Shown in pieces: positions 1-7,242 of a stretch of 12,513 bases of DNA (positions are counted from its first letter, which is position 1; every line of letters starts with the position of its first letter). This DNA is from Timburyella sp030842085 (GTDB lineage: Bacteria; Bacillota; Clostridia; Oscillospirales; Acutalibacteraceae): positions 1 to 12,513 of the forward strand of contig JAUUSE010000052.1 of assembly GCA_030842085.1 (NCBI GenBank), written 5' to 3'. The notes under the pieces are model-generated. The model was not told the origin of the DNA and did no database searches. It worked only from the letters and a program-made list of their open reading frames with translations. The translations under genes and the position numbers were made by a program.

Positions 1-456
1 GAGATATCAACACCAATATCAAATCAAATATGGTAAATTTGCTACAGATTTTCGCCTATTGCATATAATAATTTCATACCCATAAATTTCCCCACAGCCT
101 GAGAGCGGTTTGCATAAAATCAGCAAGACCATGCTCACTTAAGCGTCCTGCCCCGGTTAGCTTGATTTATTAATGTTTTCTGCCGATTTAATCTTGAAAT
201 AATAATGAAATATTGCCTGCATTTAATTTACTGCTCGCCGTATAAATTCAATATCATCTTATCGCTTTTTTAGCAGCGAATTCAGCAAGTAATACCATTT
301 GCCTTGCGGCGGACAAAATCTTATCTCTTGCTTACTTATTCCATAATGCGCCCTATCTTTAGGCTTATATAGTGAAAAACACATATTATAAGAGGACCCG
401 CAATAAATTTCTAAAACAATAAACAGCGCGCGGTAAATTATAAAACGCATTTATAC
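1..456. other. Left-edge region without a convincing gene
   Basis: I see no reading frame here with both a ribosome-binding site and recognisable protein content. A 63-codon minus-strand frame at 259-450 has no Shine-Dalgarno sequence, and its start lies just past the terminator of the next minus-strand gene. The stretch around 90-170 read on the minus strand gives a short peptide-like run but is soon closed by stops, so it could be decayed coding sequence. Nothing more can be supported. Confidence 0.5.
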
Positions 457-493
457 AAAAATACATCCGGCAGCAAATTCTGCTGCCGGATGT
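457..493 (-). terminator. Intrinsic terminator of the small winged-helix gene
   Basis: A perfect 13-bp stem is formed by ACATCCGGCAGCA (463-475) and TGCTGCCGGATGT (481-493), with a 5-nt loop. Read on the minus strand it is followed by a run of five T. It lies about 85 bp past the stop codon of the minus-strand gene that ends at 579. The outer arm ACATCCGGC also occurs in the terminator at 5357-5388. Confidence 0.85.
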
Positions 494-578
494 CTCCAAA
501 CATATACAAATTGCGCCTGTTTACAAGCTAACGAGTATTATAAGCCTACGCTCACCTCGTTTGGGCTAAATATAAAAT

Positions 579-758
579 CTATTCCGCCGGTTCCCACTTG
601 CACCGTGCCGGAGAAACAATCTTATTCTCCTTTTTAAGCTCTTTAAAGGCTTTGTCAACTTCCTCTTTTGAAAGTCCCGAAAGCTTCACAACCTCGCCGG
701 CGCTCAGCGGCTGAGCTGCCGTCTTCATCGTCTCTATTACCTTTTCCTTTGCATCCAT
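579..758 (-). CDS. Small winged-helix (MarR-like) putative regulator, 59 aa
   Basis: This 59-residue frame begins MDAKEKVIETMKTAAQPLSA and ends SPARCKWEPAE. The start is fixed by a strong AAAGGAGG site about 7 nt upstream of the ATG at 758. The pattern of helix (VIETMK), 'PLSAGEVVKLSGLSKEEVDKAFKELKKENKIVSP' turn-helix and a final basic/aromatic strand fits a minimal winged-helix DNA-binding fold like the very short MarR-type regulators of anaerobes. That assignment is from fold pattern and family memory, not from a search. It is divergent from csoR and has its own consensus promoter and terminator. Sharing the 130-bp control region suggests a role in the metal response, but its ligand is unknown. 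There is one cysteine (C53), too few for a metal site within one chain. It may only be a structural homologue with no regulatory role. Confidence 0.8.
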   Translation of the reverse strand: MDAKEKVIETMKTAAQPLSAGEVVKLSGLSKEEVDKAFKELKKENKIVSPARCKWEPAE

Positions 759-818
759 ATTAAATGCCTCCTTTATATTTTTGTATTATAAAACTTTATA
801 TCGATTAACGATTTACGC

Positions 819-828
819 TGAAGCTTCA
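819..828. promoter_or_regulatory. Palindrome TGAAGCTTCA in the leader of the small regulator
   Basis: A perfect 10-bp palindrome lies inside a larger CGC...GCG dyad at 816-833. It sits just downstream of the predicted transcription start (about 837) of the minus-strand 59-aa gene, so it is well placed as an operator or as a 5' leader hairpin. Its function is inferred from position only. Confidence 0.35.
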
Positions 829-843
829 CAGCGTCGTATTTAA

Positions 844-872
844 ATTATAAAATTGCATACCAATTTTGTCAA
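844..872 (-). promoter_or_regulatory. Promoter of the small winged-helix gene
   Basis: On the minus strand TTGACA (867-872) and TATAAT (844-849) are separated by exactly 17 bp, a full sigma-A consensus. The spacer carries GGTATGCAAT, which resembles half of the CsoR operator at 912-940, so weak co-regulation by CsoR is possible but not shown. Confidence 0.8.
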
Positions 873-882
873 GATTTTATTG

Positions 883-911
883 TTGACAAATTTAGTATTG
901 TATAATATAAT
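883..911 (+). promoter_or_regulatory. csoR promoter
   Basis: TTGACA (883-888) and TATAAT (906-911) have a 17-bp spacer, a perfect sigma-A consensus. Transcription should start near 918, inside the CsoR operator. Its -35 box lies only 10 bp from the -35 box of the divergent promoter, so the two polymerases would compete for space. Confidence 0.85.
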
Positions 912-940
912 TGCAATATACCCCCTATGGGTATATTGCA
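912..940. promoter_or_regulatory. CsoR-type operator
   Basis: Perfect inverted repeat with 12-bp arms, TGCAATATACCC and GGGTATATTGCA, and a 5-bp centre CCTAT. The core ATACCCC...GGGTAT matches the G/C-tract pseudo-palindrome recognised by Cu(I)-sensing CsoR proteins. It begins one base after the -10 box, so bound CsoR would block transcription initiation of csoR and of any copA-copZ read-through transcript. Confidence 0.85.
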
Positions 941-998
941 TACGTATATTGGTCTAAATACTTGATAGGATAAAAGCGAGATATATTTTTTATTATAT

Positions 999-1021
999 AT
1001 GTTGTCGCTGAATTAGGAGGA
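999..1021 (+). repeat. csoR leader/RBS direct repeat, copy 1
   Basis: This 23-bp stretch ends with the csoR ribosome-binding site AGGAGG. A second copy at 1435-1457 is identical at 20 of 23 positions. The strictest shared core is CGCTGAATTAGG(A/T)GGA. In copy 2 the Shine-Dalgarno site is changed to AGGTGG and no start codon follows. Confidence 0.7.
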
Positions 1022-1025
1022 AGCT

Positions 1026-1325
1026 ATGGAGAATAAATGCTGCTGCAGTGAAAGGCATACCTATCGCAGTGAGGAGTTAACCAAGTCGCTTATATCACGA
1101 ATTAACCGCGTTGAGGGTCAGATACGCGGTATTAAAGGGATGGTTGAAAACAGCGCCTACTGTGACGACATATTAAACCAAATTTCGGCGGCGCGGGCGG
1201 CGCTTGATTCAATAAGCCGACTGTTGCTGGAAAATCACATGCACACCTGTGTAATTGATAAAATACGCGCCGGCGACGACAAAATAGTCGACGAACTTAT
1301 GACAACTATAAAGCGCATGATGTAA
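1026..1325 (+). CDS. csoR: CsoR-family copper-sensing transcriptional repressor
   Basis: A 99-residue all-helical repressor of the CsoR/RcnR (DUF156) family that releases operator DNA on binding Cu(I). The family Cu(I) ligands are present: Cys46 in AYCDDIL, then His71 and Cys75 in the HMHTC motif (spacing H-x3-C as in Mycobacterium CsoR). The signature SRINRVEGQIRGIKGM lies at residues 24-39. The start is set by AGGAGG 5 nt before the ATG. The length is typical. An extra Cys5-Cys6-Cys7 cluster stands at the N-terminus, outside the usual ligand set. A perfect operator overlaps its own transcription start, so autoregulation is expected, and copA and copZ follow on the same strand. RcnR- or persulfide-sensing relatives are alternatives, but the operator, the C-H-C ligands and the neighbours all favour copper. 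Confidence 0.95.
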   Translation: MENKCCCSERHTYRSEELTKSLISRINRVEGQIRGIKGMVENSAYCDDILNQISAARAALDSISRLLLENHMHTCVIDKIRAGDDKIVDELMTTIKRMM

Positions 1326-1648
1326 ATAATACAATGCATGGGTAATGTAATAGCATCGTACGGACATCGGATACAAAGCTTTACATTGTGATTTGACAGT
1401 ACTATTATCTTCAAAAATCTGATTATCACGGCGCATGTTAGCGCTGAATTAGGTGGATGTGCTTATATACCGGCGTTATATTTCTATATAGGTATTGTAT
1501 AAACTAATTTTCTTCCGGCATAATAAGCTGACTTACAAAATCATAATTTGTTTTTCTCGCAGAACCACCGCAAATATCAGCTCTATTTATTTCGCTGCGC
1601 TGCAAGCGAGTTTAAAAAATTTAACGGGAGGGAGTGCTCTGCACGTAA
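1326..1648 (+). other. csoR-copA intergenic region
   Basis: This 323-bp gap is long for an operon. It carries the second copy of the csoR leader (1435-1457) and, after it, TATACC (1466-1471) and TATATAGGTAT (1485-1495), which resemble spread-out CsoR half-sites. A TTGACA at 1393-1398 has no good -10 box at the right distance. I find no strong terminator after csoR, so read-through into copA is likely. A 65-codon frame at 1495-1692 lacks a ribosome-binding site and overlaps copA out of frame. Confidence 0.5.
1435..1457 (+). repeat. csoR leader/RBS direct repeat, copy 2
   Basis: This is 20 of 23 identical to the csoR leader at 999-1021, about 436 bp upstream. It lacks a following start codon and reads as a relic of a duplicated gene start rather than a working translation signal. 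The relic interpretation is inference. Confidence 0.65.
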
Positions 1649-4120
1649 ATGCGCGTGCACAAACGAAGCCTTATGAAAACAGAAATATTTAAAATCGGCG
1701 GCATGACCTGCGCCGCCTGTGCTGCAAGAATTGAAAAGACACTTTCTGCGCTTGATGGAGTAAAAAATGCATCTGTCAATCTTGCAGCGGAAAAACTAAA
1801 TATAGAGTTTGATGAAAGCGTCATTACAATAAAGGATATTGAAGAAAAAATAGAAAAAATTGGGTATACCGCATCGCCGGATAATGAAAAGGAAGTGTCG
1901 ATAAAAATAGGCGGAATGAGCTGCGCTGCCTGCGCAAATCGTGTTGAAAAGGCTTTATGCGGTCTTGAAGGCGTAGATACGGCTAATGTAAACTTTGCAA
2001 ACAATTCCGCCTATGTCTGCTATAATCCGGATCTGGTAAGCATTGACAGCATGAAAATGGCGGTTGAAAAGGCCGGATATCAAGCGTTGGACGCCGAGGC
2101 CGAAAGCTCTGATGAAAATCAAAGCTTTAGCAAGCGGTGGCTTAAATTTATAATCGCCGCTGTTTTCTGTGTTCCGCTGCTTTATATTGCAATGGCGCCG
2201 ATGATTCCGGGACTATCATCTTCCCTGCCCTCATTTATTGACCCTGCGCTGCACCCAATGCGGTATGCCACTATACAATTGATTTTAGTCATACCGATTA
2301 TAATTGTCGGTAATAAATTTTACCGCGTCGGTTTTAAAGCGCTTATACAGTGTTCACCAAATATGGACTCGCTTGTAGCTATTGGCACGTCGGCGGCAAT
2401 TATTTACAGTCTCTATCACATGTATAAAATGTTTTCTACCGGCGCCACCGATGTACACGGCCTTTATTTTGAATCAGCCGGCACAATTATTACTCTTATC
2501 ATGTTAGGCAAGACGCTGGAAAGCATAACAAAGGGCAAAACTAATCAGGCCATTAAAAAGCTTATGGAGCTCGGTGCAAAAACAGCGTCGGTCATTCGCG
2601 GCGGAGAAGAGATAAAGCTGCCGGTTGAGCAAGTAGTTGCAGGCGACATTATACTTGTCCGGCCGGGCGAAAAATTTCCCGTTGACGGCAAGGTAATCAG
2701 CGGAAGCACATCGGTAAACGAGTCTATGCTTACCGGCGAAAGCATACCCGTATTCAAGCAGTCCGGAGATGAGGTATACGCCGCCACTATAAATGAAAAC
2801 GGCTCCATTCGCATGGAAGCAACCAAAGTTGGCGGCGATACCGCCATAGCGCAGATAGTAAAGCTTGTTGAGGAAGCGCAGGGCAAAAAAGCCCCCATTG
2901 CGAAAATATCCGACAAAGTATCGGGAATATTTGTGCCTATAGTGTGTCTGATAGCGGTTGTATCGGCACTGCTGTGGTTTATATTCGGGCACAAAGACAT
3001 TGAGTTTTGCCTTACGATATTTATATCTGTGCTTGTAATAGCCTGCCCCTGTGCGCTGGGTCTCGCCACGCCTACCGCTATAATGGTGGGCAGCGGCAAG
3101 GGCGCGGAAAACGGTATTCTTATAAAAAGCGGCGAAGCGCTCGAAGCTGCGCATAAAATCAATGCGGTTGTGCTTGATAAGACCGGCACAATAACAGAGG
3201 GGCATCCGGCCGTTACCGATATAATTCCAATAGGCGGCATATCAGGAAAAGAGCTTATAGCGGCAGCGGCGGCAGCGGAGAAAAATTCAGAGCATCCGCT
3301 CGCCAAGGCCATAATAAGCTATGCGGAGGAGCATGGCATTGAGATAAAGTCTGTGCAGGACTTTACAGCCGTACCCGGACACGGTATTAAAACCAAGCTC
3401 AGCGGCGAAGACTATATAATAGGCAATAAAAAGCTCATGACGGACAGCGGAATAGATTTGTCGGCGATAAGCCGTGAAAGCGACGAGCTCTCATCGCAGG
3501 GCAAGACAACGCTGTATGTGGCAAAATCCGGCAGCCTGATAGGAGTAATTGCCGTGGCCGACACCATCAAGGAATCTGCGGCAAAAGCGGTAAAATATCT
3601 GCACGACATGGGCATTGAAGTGACAATGATAACCGGCGACAATAAAAAGGCGGCAGAGTATGTCGCTGCGCAGGTTGGCATAGAGCATGTGATGGCGGAA
3701 GTACTGCCTGAAGATAAGGCAAGTAAGGTTTTACAGCTTCAGTCTCAGGGTAAAAAGGTGGCCATGGCGGGCGACGGTATAAACGACGCTCCGGCGCTTG
3801 CCGCCGCTGATGTAGGAATAGCAATCGGCTCCGGCACTGATATAGCAATAGAATCAGCCGATATAGTGCTCGTCCGCAACGACTTGCTTGGTATTCCCAC
3901 CGCCATAAAGCTCAGCAAAAGCACCATGCGCAACATTCACCAAAATCTTGGCTGGGCCTTTGGTTACAACATGGCCGGCATTCCGATAGCGGCGGGTCTG
4001 CTTAATATATTCGGCGGTCCCCTGCTTAATCCAATGATTGCGGCGGCAGCCATGTCGCTGTCATCAGTGTCGGTGCTGCTTAATGCACTGCGTCTTAAAC
4101 GGTTTAAGCCGTTAAAATAA
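1649..4120 (+). CDS. copA: Cu(I)-exporting P1B-type ATPase
   Basis: An 823-residue membrane pump that exports Cu(I) using ATP. In order: two N-terminal heavy-metal domains, GMTCAAC (Cys21/Cys24) and GMSCAAC (Cys92/Cys95); transmembrane helices from about residue 155; the actuator TGES motif (362-365); the CPC copper site (Cys466-Pro467-Cys468); the phosphorylated Asp510 in DKTGT; the nucleotide-binding HP motif (His549-Pro550); and GDGIND (708-713). Tyr773-Asn774 and the MSLSS segment (802-806) are the membrane determinants of Cu(I)-type P1B-1 pumps. Start choice is uncertain. ATG 1649 is the first possible one, because a stop codon lies immediately upstream, and a GGGAGGG site lies 16 nt before it. 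GTG 1655 and ATG 1673 are in frame, and 1673 would give the more usual MKTEIFKIGGMTC N-terminus but has no close Shine-Dalgarno sequence. The length is normal for two-HMA CopA. copZ follows 23 bp downstream. Confidence 0.97.
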   Translation: MRVHKRSLMKTEIFKIGGMTCAACAARIEKTLSALDGVKNASVNLAAEKLNIEFDESVITIKDIEEKIEKIGYTASPDNEKEVSIKIGGMSCAACANRVEKALCGLEGVDTANVNFANNSAYVCYNPDLVSIDSMKMAVEKAGYQALDAEAESSDENQSFSKRWLKFIIAAVFCVPLLYIAMAPMIPGLSSSLPSFIDPALHPMRYATIQLILVIPIIIVGNKFYRVGFKALIQCSPNMDSLVAIGTSAAIIYSLYHMYKMFSTGATDVHGLYFESAGTIITLIMLGKTLESITKGKTNQAIKKLMELGAKTASVIRGGEEIKLPVEQVVAGDIILVRPGEKFPVDGKVISGSTSVNESMLTGESIPVFKQSGDEVYAATINENGSIRMEATKVGGDTAIAQIVKLVEEAQGKKAPIAKISDKVSGIFVPIVCLIAVVSALLWFIFGHKDIEFCLTIFISVLVIACPCALGLATPTAIMVGSGKGAENGILIKSGEALEAAHKINAVVLDKTGTITEGHPAVTDIIPIGGISGKELIAAAAAAEKNSEHPLAKAIISYAEEHGIEIKSVQDFTAVPGHGIKTKLSGEDYIIGNKKLMTDSGIDLSAISRESDELSSQGKTTLYVAKSGSLIGVIAVADTIKESAAKAVKYLHDMGIEVTMITGDNKKAAEYVAAQVGIEHVMAEVLPEDKASKVLQLQSQGKKVAMAGDGINDAPALAAADVGIAIGSGTDIAIESADIVLVRNDLLGIPTAIKLSKSTMRNIHQNLGWAFGYNMAGIPIAAGLLNIFGGPLLNPMIAAAAMSLSSVSVLLNALRLKRFKPLK

Positions 4121-4143
4121 AAATATTTTAAGGAGTGTTATAT

Positions 4144-4353
4144 ATGGAAAAAGTAAAATTAAATGTAAAGGGCATGTCCTGCCAGCATTGTGTGAAAGCG
4201 GTAGAGTCTGCGCTTGAGGCGGTTGACGGCGTATCGAGCGTTAAGGTAAAGCTGTCATCCGGAAAGGCTATTGTATCATATGACGGTACAAAAACAAATG
4301 TAGATGCGCTTAAAGCAGCGGTAAACGCGCAGGGCTATCAGGCGGATGAATAA
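4144..4353 (+). CDS. copZ: Copper chaperone CopZ (HMA domain)
   Basis: A 69-residue single heavy-metal-associated domain with the Cu(I) site Met11-Ser-Cys13-Gln-His15-Cys16 in GMSCQHC. CopZ-type proteins hold Cu(I) in the cytosol and pass it to the N-terminal domains of CopA. The start is ATG 4144, preceded at 8 nt by AAGGAG. An upstream in-frame GTG at 4135 overlaps that site and is not the start. The gene is 23 bp after copA and surely co-transcribed. The His in CxHC, rather than the AAC of the CopA domains, is usual for CopZ. Confidence 0.95.
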   Translation: MEKVKLNVKGMSCQHCVKAVESALEAVDGVSSVKVKLSSGKAIVSYDGTKTNVDALKAAVNAQGYQADE

Positions 4354-4426
4354 AGCTTACACATATTGTCTATGTAAAAGCCTTTATTAAAAACATAAAT
4401 AAGTTATTCTTCAAATTTATTATTAG

Positions 4427-4467
4427 GCTTGAAACATAGTCATCTTCCTACCGTATCAAGCTTTTTT
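4427..4467 (+). terminator. Possible terminator of the copper operon
   Basis: GCTTGA (4427-4432) pairs with TCAAGC (4456-4461), which runs into TTTTTT. The stem is short (6 bp) and the loop long (23 nt), so it is weak. It lies about 75 bp after copZ, and a much stronger terminator lies at 4822-4860. Confidence 0.4.
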
Positions 4468-4821
4468 ATCTGAAAGTTCTATTTTTCGTACGAATTATAA
4501 GGATGAGTACAATTGTTATTCACTGCAGCTCTAGATTTCAATAATTGGTTATATTATTATATTGTATTAGCTGTTTTGGATAAGCCATTTATCATTTATT
4601 TTTCTGCGGCAAGTTATTATCAAAGTGTTTATAGCTATTTATTTAATAAAAGCCGCGGTTAATTGCATTAAGTGCTAGCGCCTTATGCGGCTTGCGATAT
4701 ATATCTGATATTTGCTATATTATAAGTCAATAAATATTAGCCGTTTAAAACTTATCAAAGACAAATATCTGAAAAAATGATGATATATAGCACAGCTTTA
4801 AACGTTACTTGAAGAAATGAT
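4468..4821. other. AT-rich gap with no recognised gene
   Basis: I find no ORF with a ribosome-binding site. The DNA is AT-rich with a GC-richer island near 4650-4700 (imperfect dyad around GCATTAAG...CTTATGC). It ends in a strong terminator, so a non-coding transcript or a long copZ 3' end could occupy it, but no promoter stands out. Confidence 0.4.
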
Positions 4822-4861
4822 AAAAATCACAGACTTCCATATATTGTCTGTGATTTTTTTA
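4822..4861 (+). terminator. Strong intrinsic terminator with no obvious gene
   Basis: A perfect 13-bp stem, AAAAATCACAGAC (4822-4834) and GTCTGTGATTTTT (4846-4858), has an 11-nt loop and then more T. It lies 470 bp past copZ and insulates the next promoter at 4908. The A-rich left arm could also terminate minus-strand transcripts. Confidence 0.8.
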
Positions 4862-4907
4862 AATTTATAAGTCCGCAATGGCGGCATGAATCATTATTCT
4901 ACATAAT

Positions 4908-4936
4908 TTGACAATTATTAAGCATTATGATATATT
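4908..4936 (+). promoter_or_regulatory. Promoter of the zinc-ribbon membrane protein
   Basis: TTGACA (4908-4913) and TATATT (4931-4936) have a 17-bp spacer, giving a transcript start near 4943 and a leader of about 27 nt before the ATG at 4970. Confidence 0.7.
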
Positions 4937-4969
4937 CAAATTAAAAATAAATTAATGGAGACACGATAT

Positions 4970-5344
4970 ATGTTGTGCAAAAAGTGTAACAATAGTATTC
5001 CAGACGACTCACGGTTTTGCCTATATTGCGGTTCATCTCAAACTGACGGGCAAGTTGCTGGAAAAGTACGCTTCAGTATTCCCGCAGTACTTGGATTTGC
5101 TCTGTCGTTAGTATCACTTTCGGGAAATATTATTTTCCCGTTTTTAGGCATAATTATCTGCTTTCCGGGGTTCTTATTGGCCTTATCATCAATTATATTG
5201 TCCATTGTAGGACTAAGACAAACACGCTGCGGAAGCAACTATAGCGGAATAGTATTCTCCATTGTTGGAATTTCAATAGGCTCATTGGCATTTTTGCAGT
5301 ATTCTGTAATGATTTTTGTTATTTTTTACGTTGCATTATTATAA
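4970..5344 (+). CDS. Zinc-ribbon membrane protein, 124 aa
   Basis: The N-terminus carries a zinc ribbon with Cys3-x2-Cys6 and Cys17-x2-Cys20 (MLCKKCNNSIPDDSRFCLYC). Two to four hydrophobic segments follow, at about 36-57, 58-83 and 95-122. This is the common Firmicute layout of a cytosolic zinc ribbon in front of a DUF4190-like membrane domain. The molecular role of this class is not known to me. The start is chosen at ATG 4970, which has GGAG 9 nt upstream. The in-frame ATG at 4955 has no ribosome-binding site. It has its own promoter and a shared downstream terminator, so it is a single-gene unit convergent with the split lipoprotein gene. Confidence 0.85.
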   Translation: MLCKKCNNSIPDDSRFCLYCGSSQTDGQVAGKVRFSIPAVLGFALSLVSLSGNIIFPFLGIIICFPGFLLALSSIILSIVGLRQTRCGSNYSGIVFSIVGISIGSLAFLQYSVMIFVIFYVALL

Positions 5345-5356
5345 TTTCTAAATTTT

Positions 5357-5388
5357 AAAACATCCGGCTTATAACAGCCGGATGTTTT
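5357..5388. terminator. Bidirectional terminator between convergent genes
   Basis: A perfect 13-bp stem, AAAACATCCGGCT and AGCCGGATGTTTT, has a 6-nt loop. Both sides give T runs when read outward, so it serves the plus-strand zinc-ribbon gene and the minus-strand gene ending at 5411. The ACATCCGGC arm is shared with the terminator at 457-493. Confidence 0.9.
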
Positions 5389-5410
5389 ATTAATAATATT
5401 ATTTATGCTT

Positions 5411-6644
5411 CTAAAAAGTATCTTTTATATAGTCCACACTATTTCCATTATTCATAAGCAAATCCATATTATCAAGTACCCATGCTCCGTTTTGCTTTAT
5501 CATAGTGCATACACAAGAATCGTACCATTCACTGCCGTCTGAACTTTCATTATCATATTTAACAATGAGCTTTTTCCCGCTTTGATAAATTATATAAAAA
5601 GTCTCATTTGCAATTTCTGAAATATCTCCTGGTACGGTATTATTTTGGCCTTTTAATCTGTATAAACGGCCATCGTATTCTCTAAATATTACATCTCCGT
5701 CCTCATTATACATTTTAGGATACATATATTTTTCTGCATAACGTGATGAATAAGCACTTTTAATAAAGCATTTCAATTCGTTCATGCTGTGAATATCATT
5801 AAATTCTTTGTCGATTATCAGGCAATAATCCGGATAATTAGGTATGGTTTTACTCTCATCTATGATTATATCTCCTGCACTTTCAAAATTCATCGATATG
5901 TTGGCTGCGCGGGCAAAAAAGCTATCCATAATTTCTAGTGCTTTTTCTTTTTGTTCAGATATCCCTGACTCCGTCTCATTGCCCAATGCTTCAGGAACGT
6001 CATCATTTAGCGAAATATTCTTCATAATATCTGATTTGCCGTCGGCATAAACTAATTTATCAATATTATCAATCTGCCAATCTTTATCTTCCTTTATAAG
6101 CCTTAAAAATGTCGTATTGCTCCATTCTCCGCTGCTGTATTCTTCATCATATTTTACGGTAATTTCAGAGTAATCTCTATGTATATTCCTTTCATAGCCT
6201 CCGTCGTTTTCCACTGTTATATCACCATATTCACGATAAGCATTAATGATATAAAATGTGTCGTAGTTTATTTTTGTGCTTTTTTCCGGAATACTAGATA
6301 TCTTAGTTGTATTTAAATATAAGCCGCCCTTATATTCAGTATATATCTCTGTATCTTCTAAATATTTTGAATAAATATGCTCTGCAGCATAATTCCTTGA
6401 ATAGGCGCTTTCAATAAGGCTCATAAGCTCAGATAAACTTGTACAGGCTACAAGCGATGAATCAGTTATCAGACAATAATCTTCTTTTCGCGGAATTGTC
6501 TTAGTTTTATCTATTTCTAAATCCGCCGTATTTTCAATTTTAAGTGTTATATCATCCGCACGGCCTAGTGCATCTTTAACAATTGATTTAATCTCTTCTA
6601 TGTTTGTAAAGTTTGTCTCTGTAGACAATGCGACACTGTTCTCA
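5411..6644 (-). pseudogene. 3' part of a split lipoprotein gene with two IseA-like repeats
   Basis: The open frame runs from 6691 to 5411 (426 codons), but about the first 16 codons are mobile-element DNA. There is no signal peptide and no ribosome-binding site at 6691. The rest holds two homologous repeats, at about residues 33-215 and 247-413 of that frame. Both contain KTIPxxxDYCLIxD, then SAYSxxYA, then TFYII, and end in Wx(I/L)DNxDxL. The pattern resembles the IseA DL-endopeptidase-inhibitor-like domain found in clostridial secreted proteins, though this is recognised by eye and uncertain. The missing 5' end, with a lipoprotein signal, is at 11196-11310 on the same strand. Joined at a shared TGAGA, the frame reads TVSE-NSVALSTETN without a break. 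The intact product would be an extracytoplasmic lipoprotein of about 450 residues, perhaps limiting cell-wall hydrolases. Confidence 0.8.
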
Positions 6645-6655
6645 ATCACACTGAG

Positions 6656-7120
6656 GTGTATCATTTCGCCAAAGGCAAATTGATACTGCATTTACGGTAT
6701 GATTTTGAGAATAGTGATAACTGTGATACCGTAGGCAAGACTTTAAGATATTACCGATTACATCGAGGCCATTCCACCCGTGAGTTAGCCAAAAAGATCG
6801 GCGTTGTTCCTGCTACAATTACTCTTTACGAAAACGACAAACATCCCATAAAGTATAAAACCGCTATTTTACTCGCCGAAGTGCTTGGTATTGACCGCAA
6901 GCTGTTGTTTGACGAGTATACTGCCTTTGTGGATTATCCGTGTAATGTGCTTCTGCGAGAGGTGCGGAAACGGTTATCACTTATTCAATCGCAAATGGCA
7001 CAGAAAATCGGTGTTGCTCAAAGCACTTATTCTGCTTGGGAAAGAGCCGCCCGAACACCACGAAGGCAGGAATATGAAAAGATAGTTCCACTTATTAAAA
7101 AAGCCAATATTCATAGATAA
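6656..7120 (+). CDS. Double helix-turn-helix (XRE-type) regulator of the element
   Basis: Two Cro/C1-type HTH domains lie in tandem: residues about 25-80 (VGKTLRYYRLHRGHSTRELA, then KKIGVVPATITLYENDKHPI) and about 98-150 (REVRKRLSLIQSQMAQKIGV, then AQSTYSAWERAARTPRRQEY). Such proteins are common first genes of clostridial mobile elements and probably repress element functions. The start is unclear. GTG 6656 lies only 11 bp inside the element end with no good Shine-Dalgarno sequence, and TTG 6680 is an alternative, preceded by AAAGG at close spacing. The first 20 residues are atypical for the family, so integration may have altered the 5' end. A strong terminator follows at once. An imperfect dyad at 6659-6685 overlaps the start and could be its own operator. 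Confidence 0.8.
   Translation: MYHFAKGKLILHLRYDFENSDNCDTVGKTLRYYRLHRGHSTRELAKKIGVVPATITLYENDKHPIKYKTAILLAEVLGIDRKLLFDEYTAFVDYPCNVLLREVRKRLSLIQSQMAQKIGVAQSTYSAWERAARTPRRQEYEKIVPLIKKANIHR
6659..6685. repeat. Imperfect dyad at the element's left end
   Basis: TATCATTTCGCC and GGCAAATTGATA flank AAA and pair at 10 of 12 positions. It lies 15 bp inside the left junction and over the first codons of the HTH gene. It could be an arm site for the integration recombinase or an operator for the HTH protein; I cannot tell which. Confidence 0.45.
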
Positions 7121-7125
7121 AGAGC

Positions 7126-7165
7126 AATCCGAGAAGAACCGTAAAAGTTTTCTCGGATTTCTTTC
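7126..7165 (+). terminator. Terminator of the HTH regulator gene
   Basis: AATCCGAGAA (7126-7135) pairs perfectly with TTCTCGGATT (7150-7159) and is followed by a T-rich tract (TTTCTTTCTTTC). It begins 5 bp after the stop codon. Confidence 0.75.
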
Positions 7166-7242
7166 TTTCTTTCAATCGGTACATTCGACCATAATGCCTT
7201 CTGCGAGTACAATTAAGGCAGAAGCACAAAGGAGGTCGCAAT

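Noticed and set aside
259..450. 63-codon minus-strand frame
   Set aside because: It has no ribosome-binding site, starts right after the terminator of the neighbouring gene, and shows no recognisable protein pattern.
1393..1426. Separate copA promoter (TTGACA at 1393 with GATTAT at 1421)
   Set aside because: The spacer would be 22 bp, which is too long for a working sigma-A promoter.
1495..1692. 65-codon plus-strand frame before copA
   Set aside because: It has no Shine-Dalgarno site and overlaps the start of copA in another frame.
2504..3312. Long minus-strand frames (233 and 255 codons) inside copA
   Set aside because: Both are antisense shadows of the clearly real copA frame, and neither has a start signal.
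4135..4143. GTG start 3 codons upstream of copZ
   Set aside because: The GTG overlaps the Shine-Dalgarno sequence that serves the ATG at 4144.
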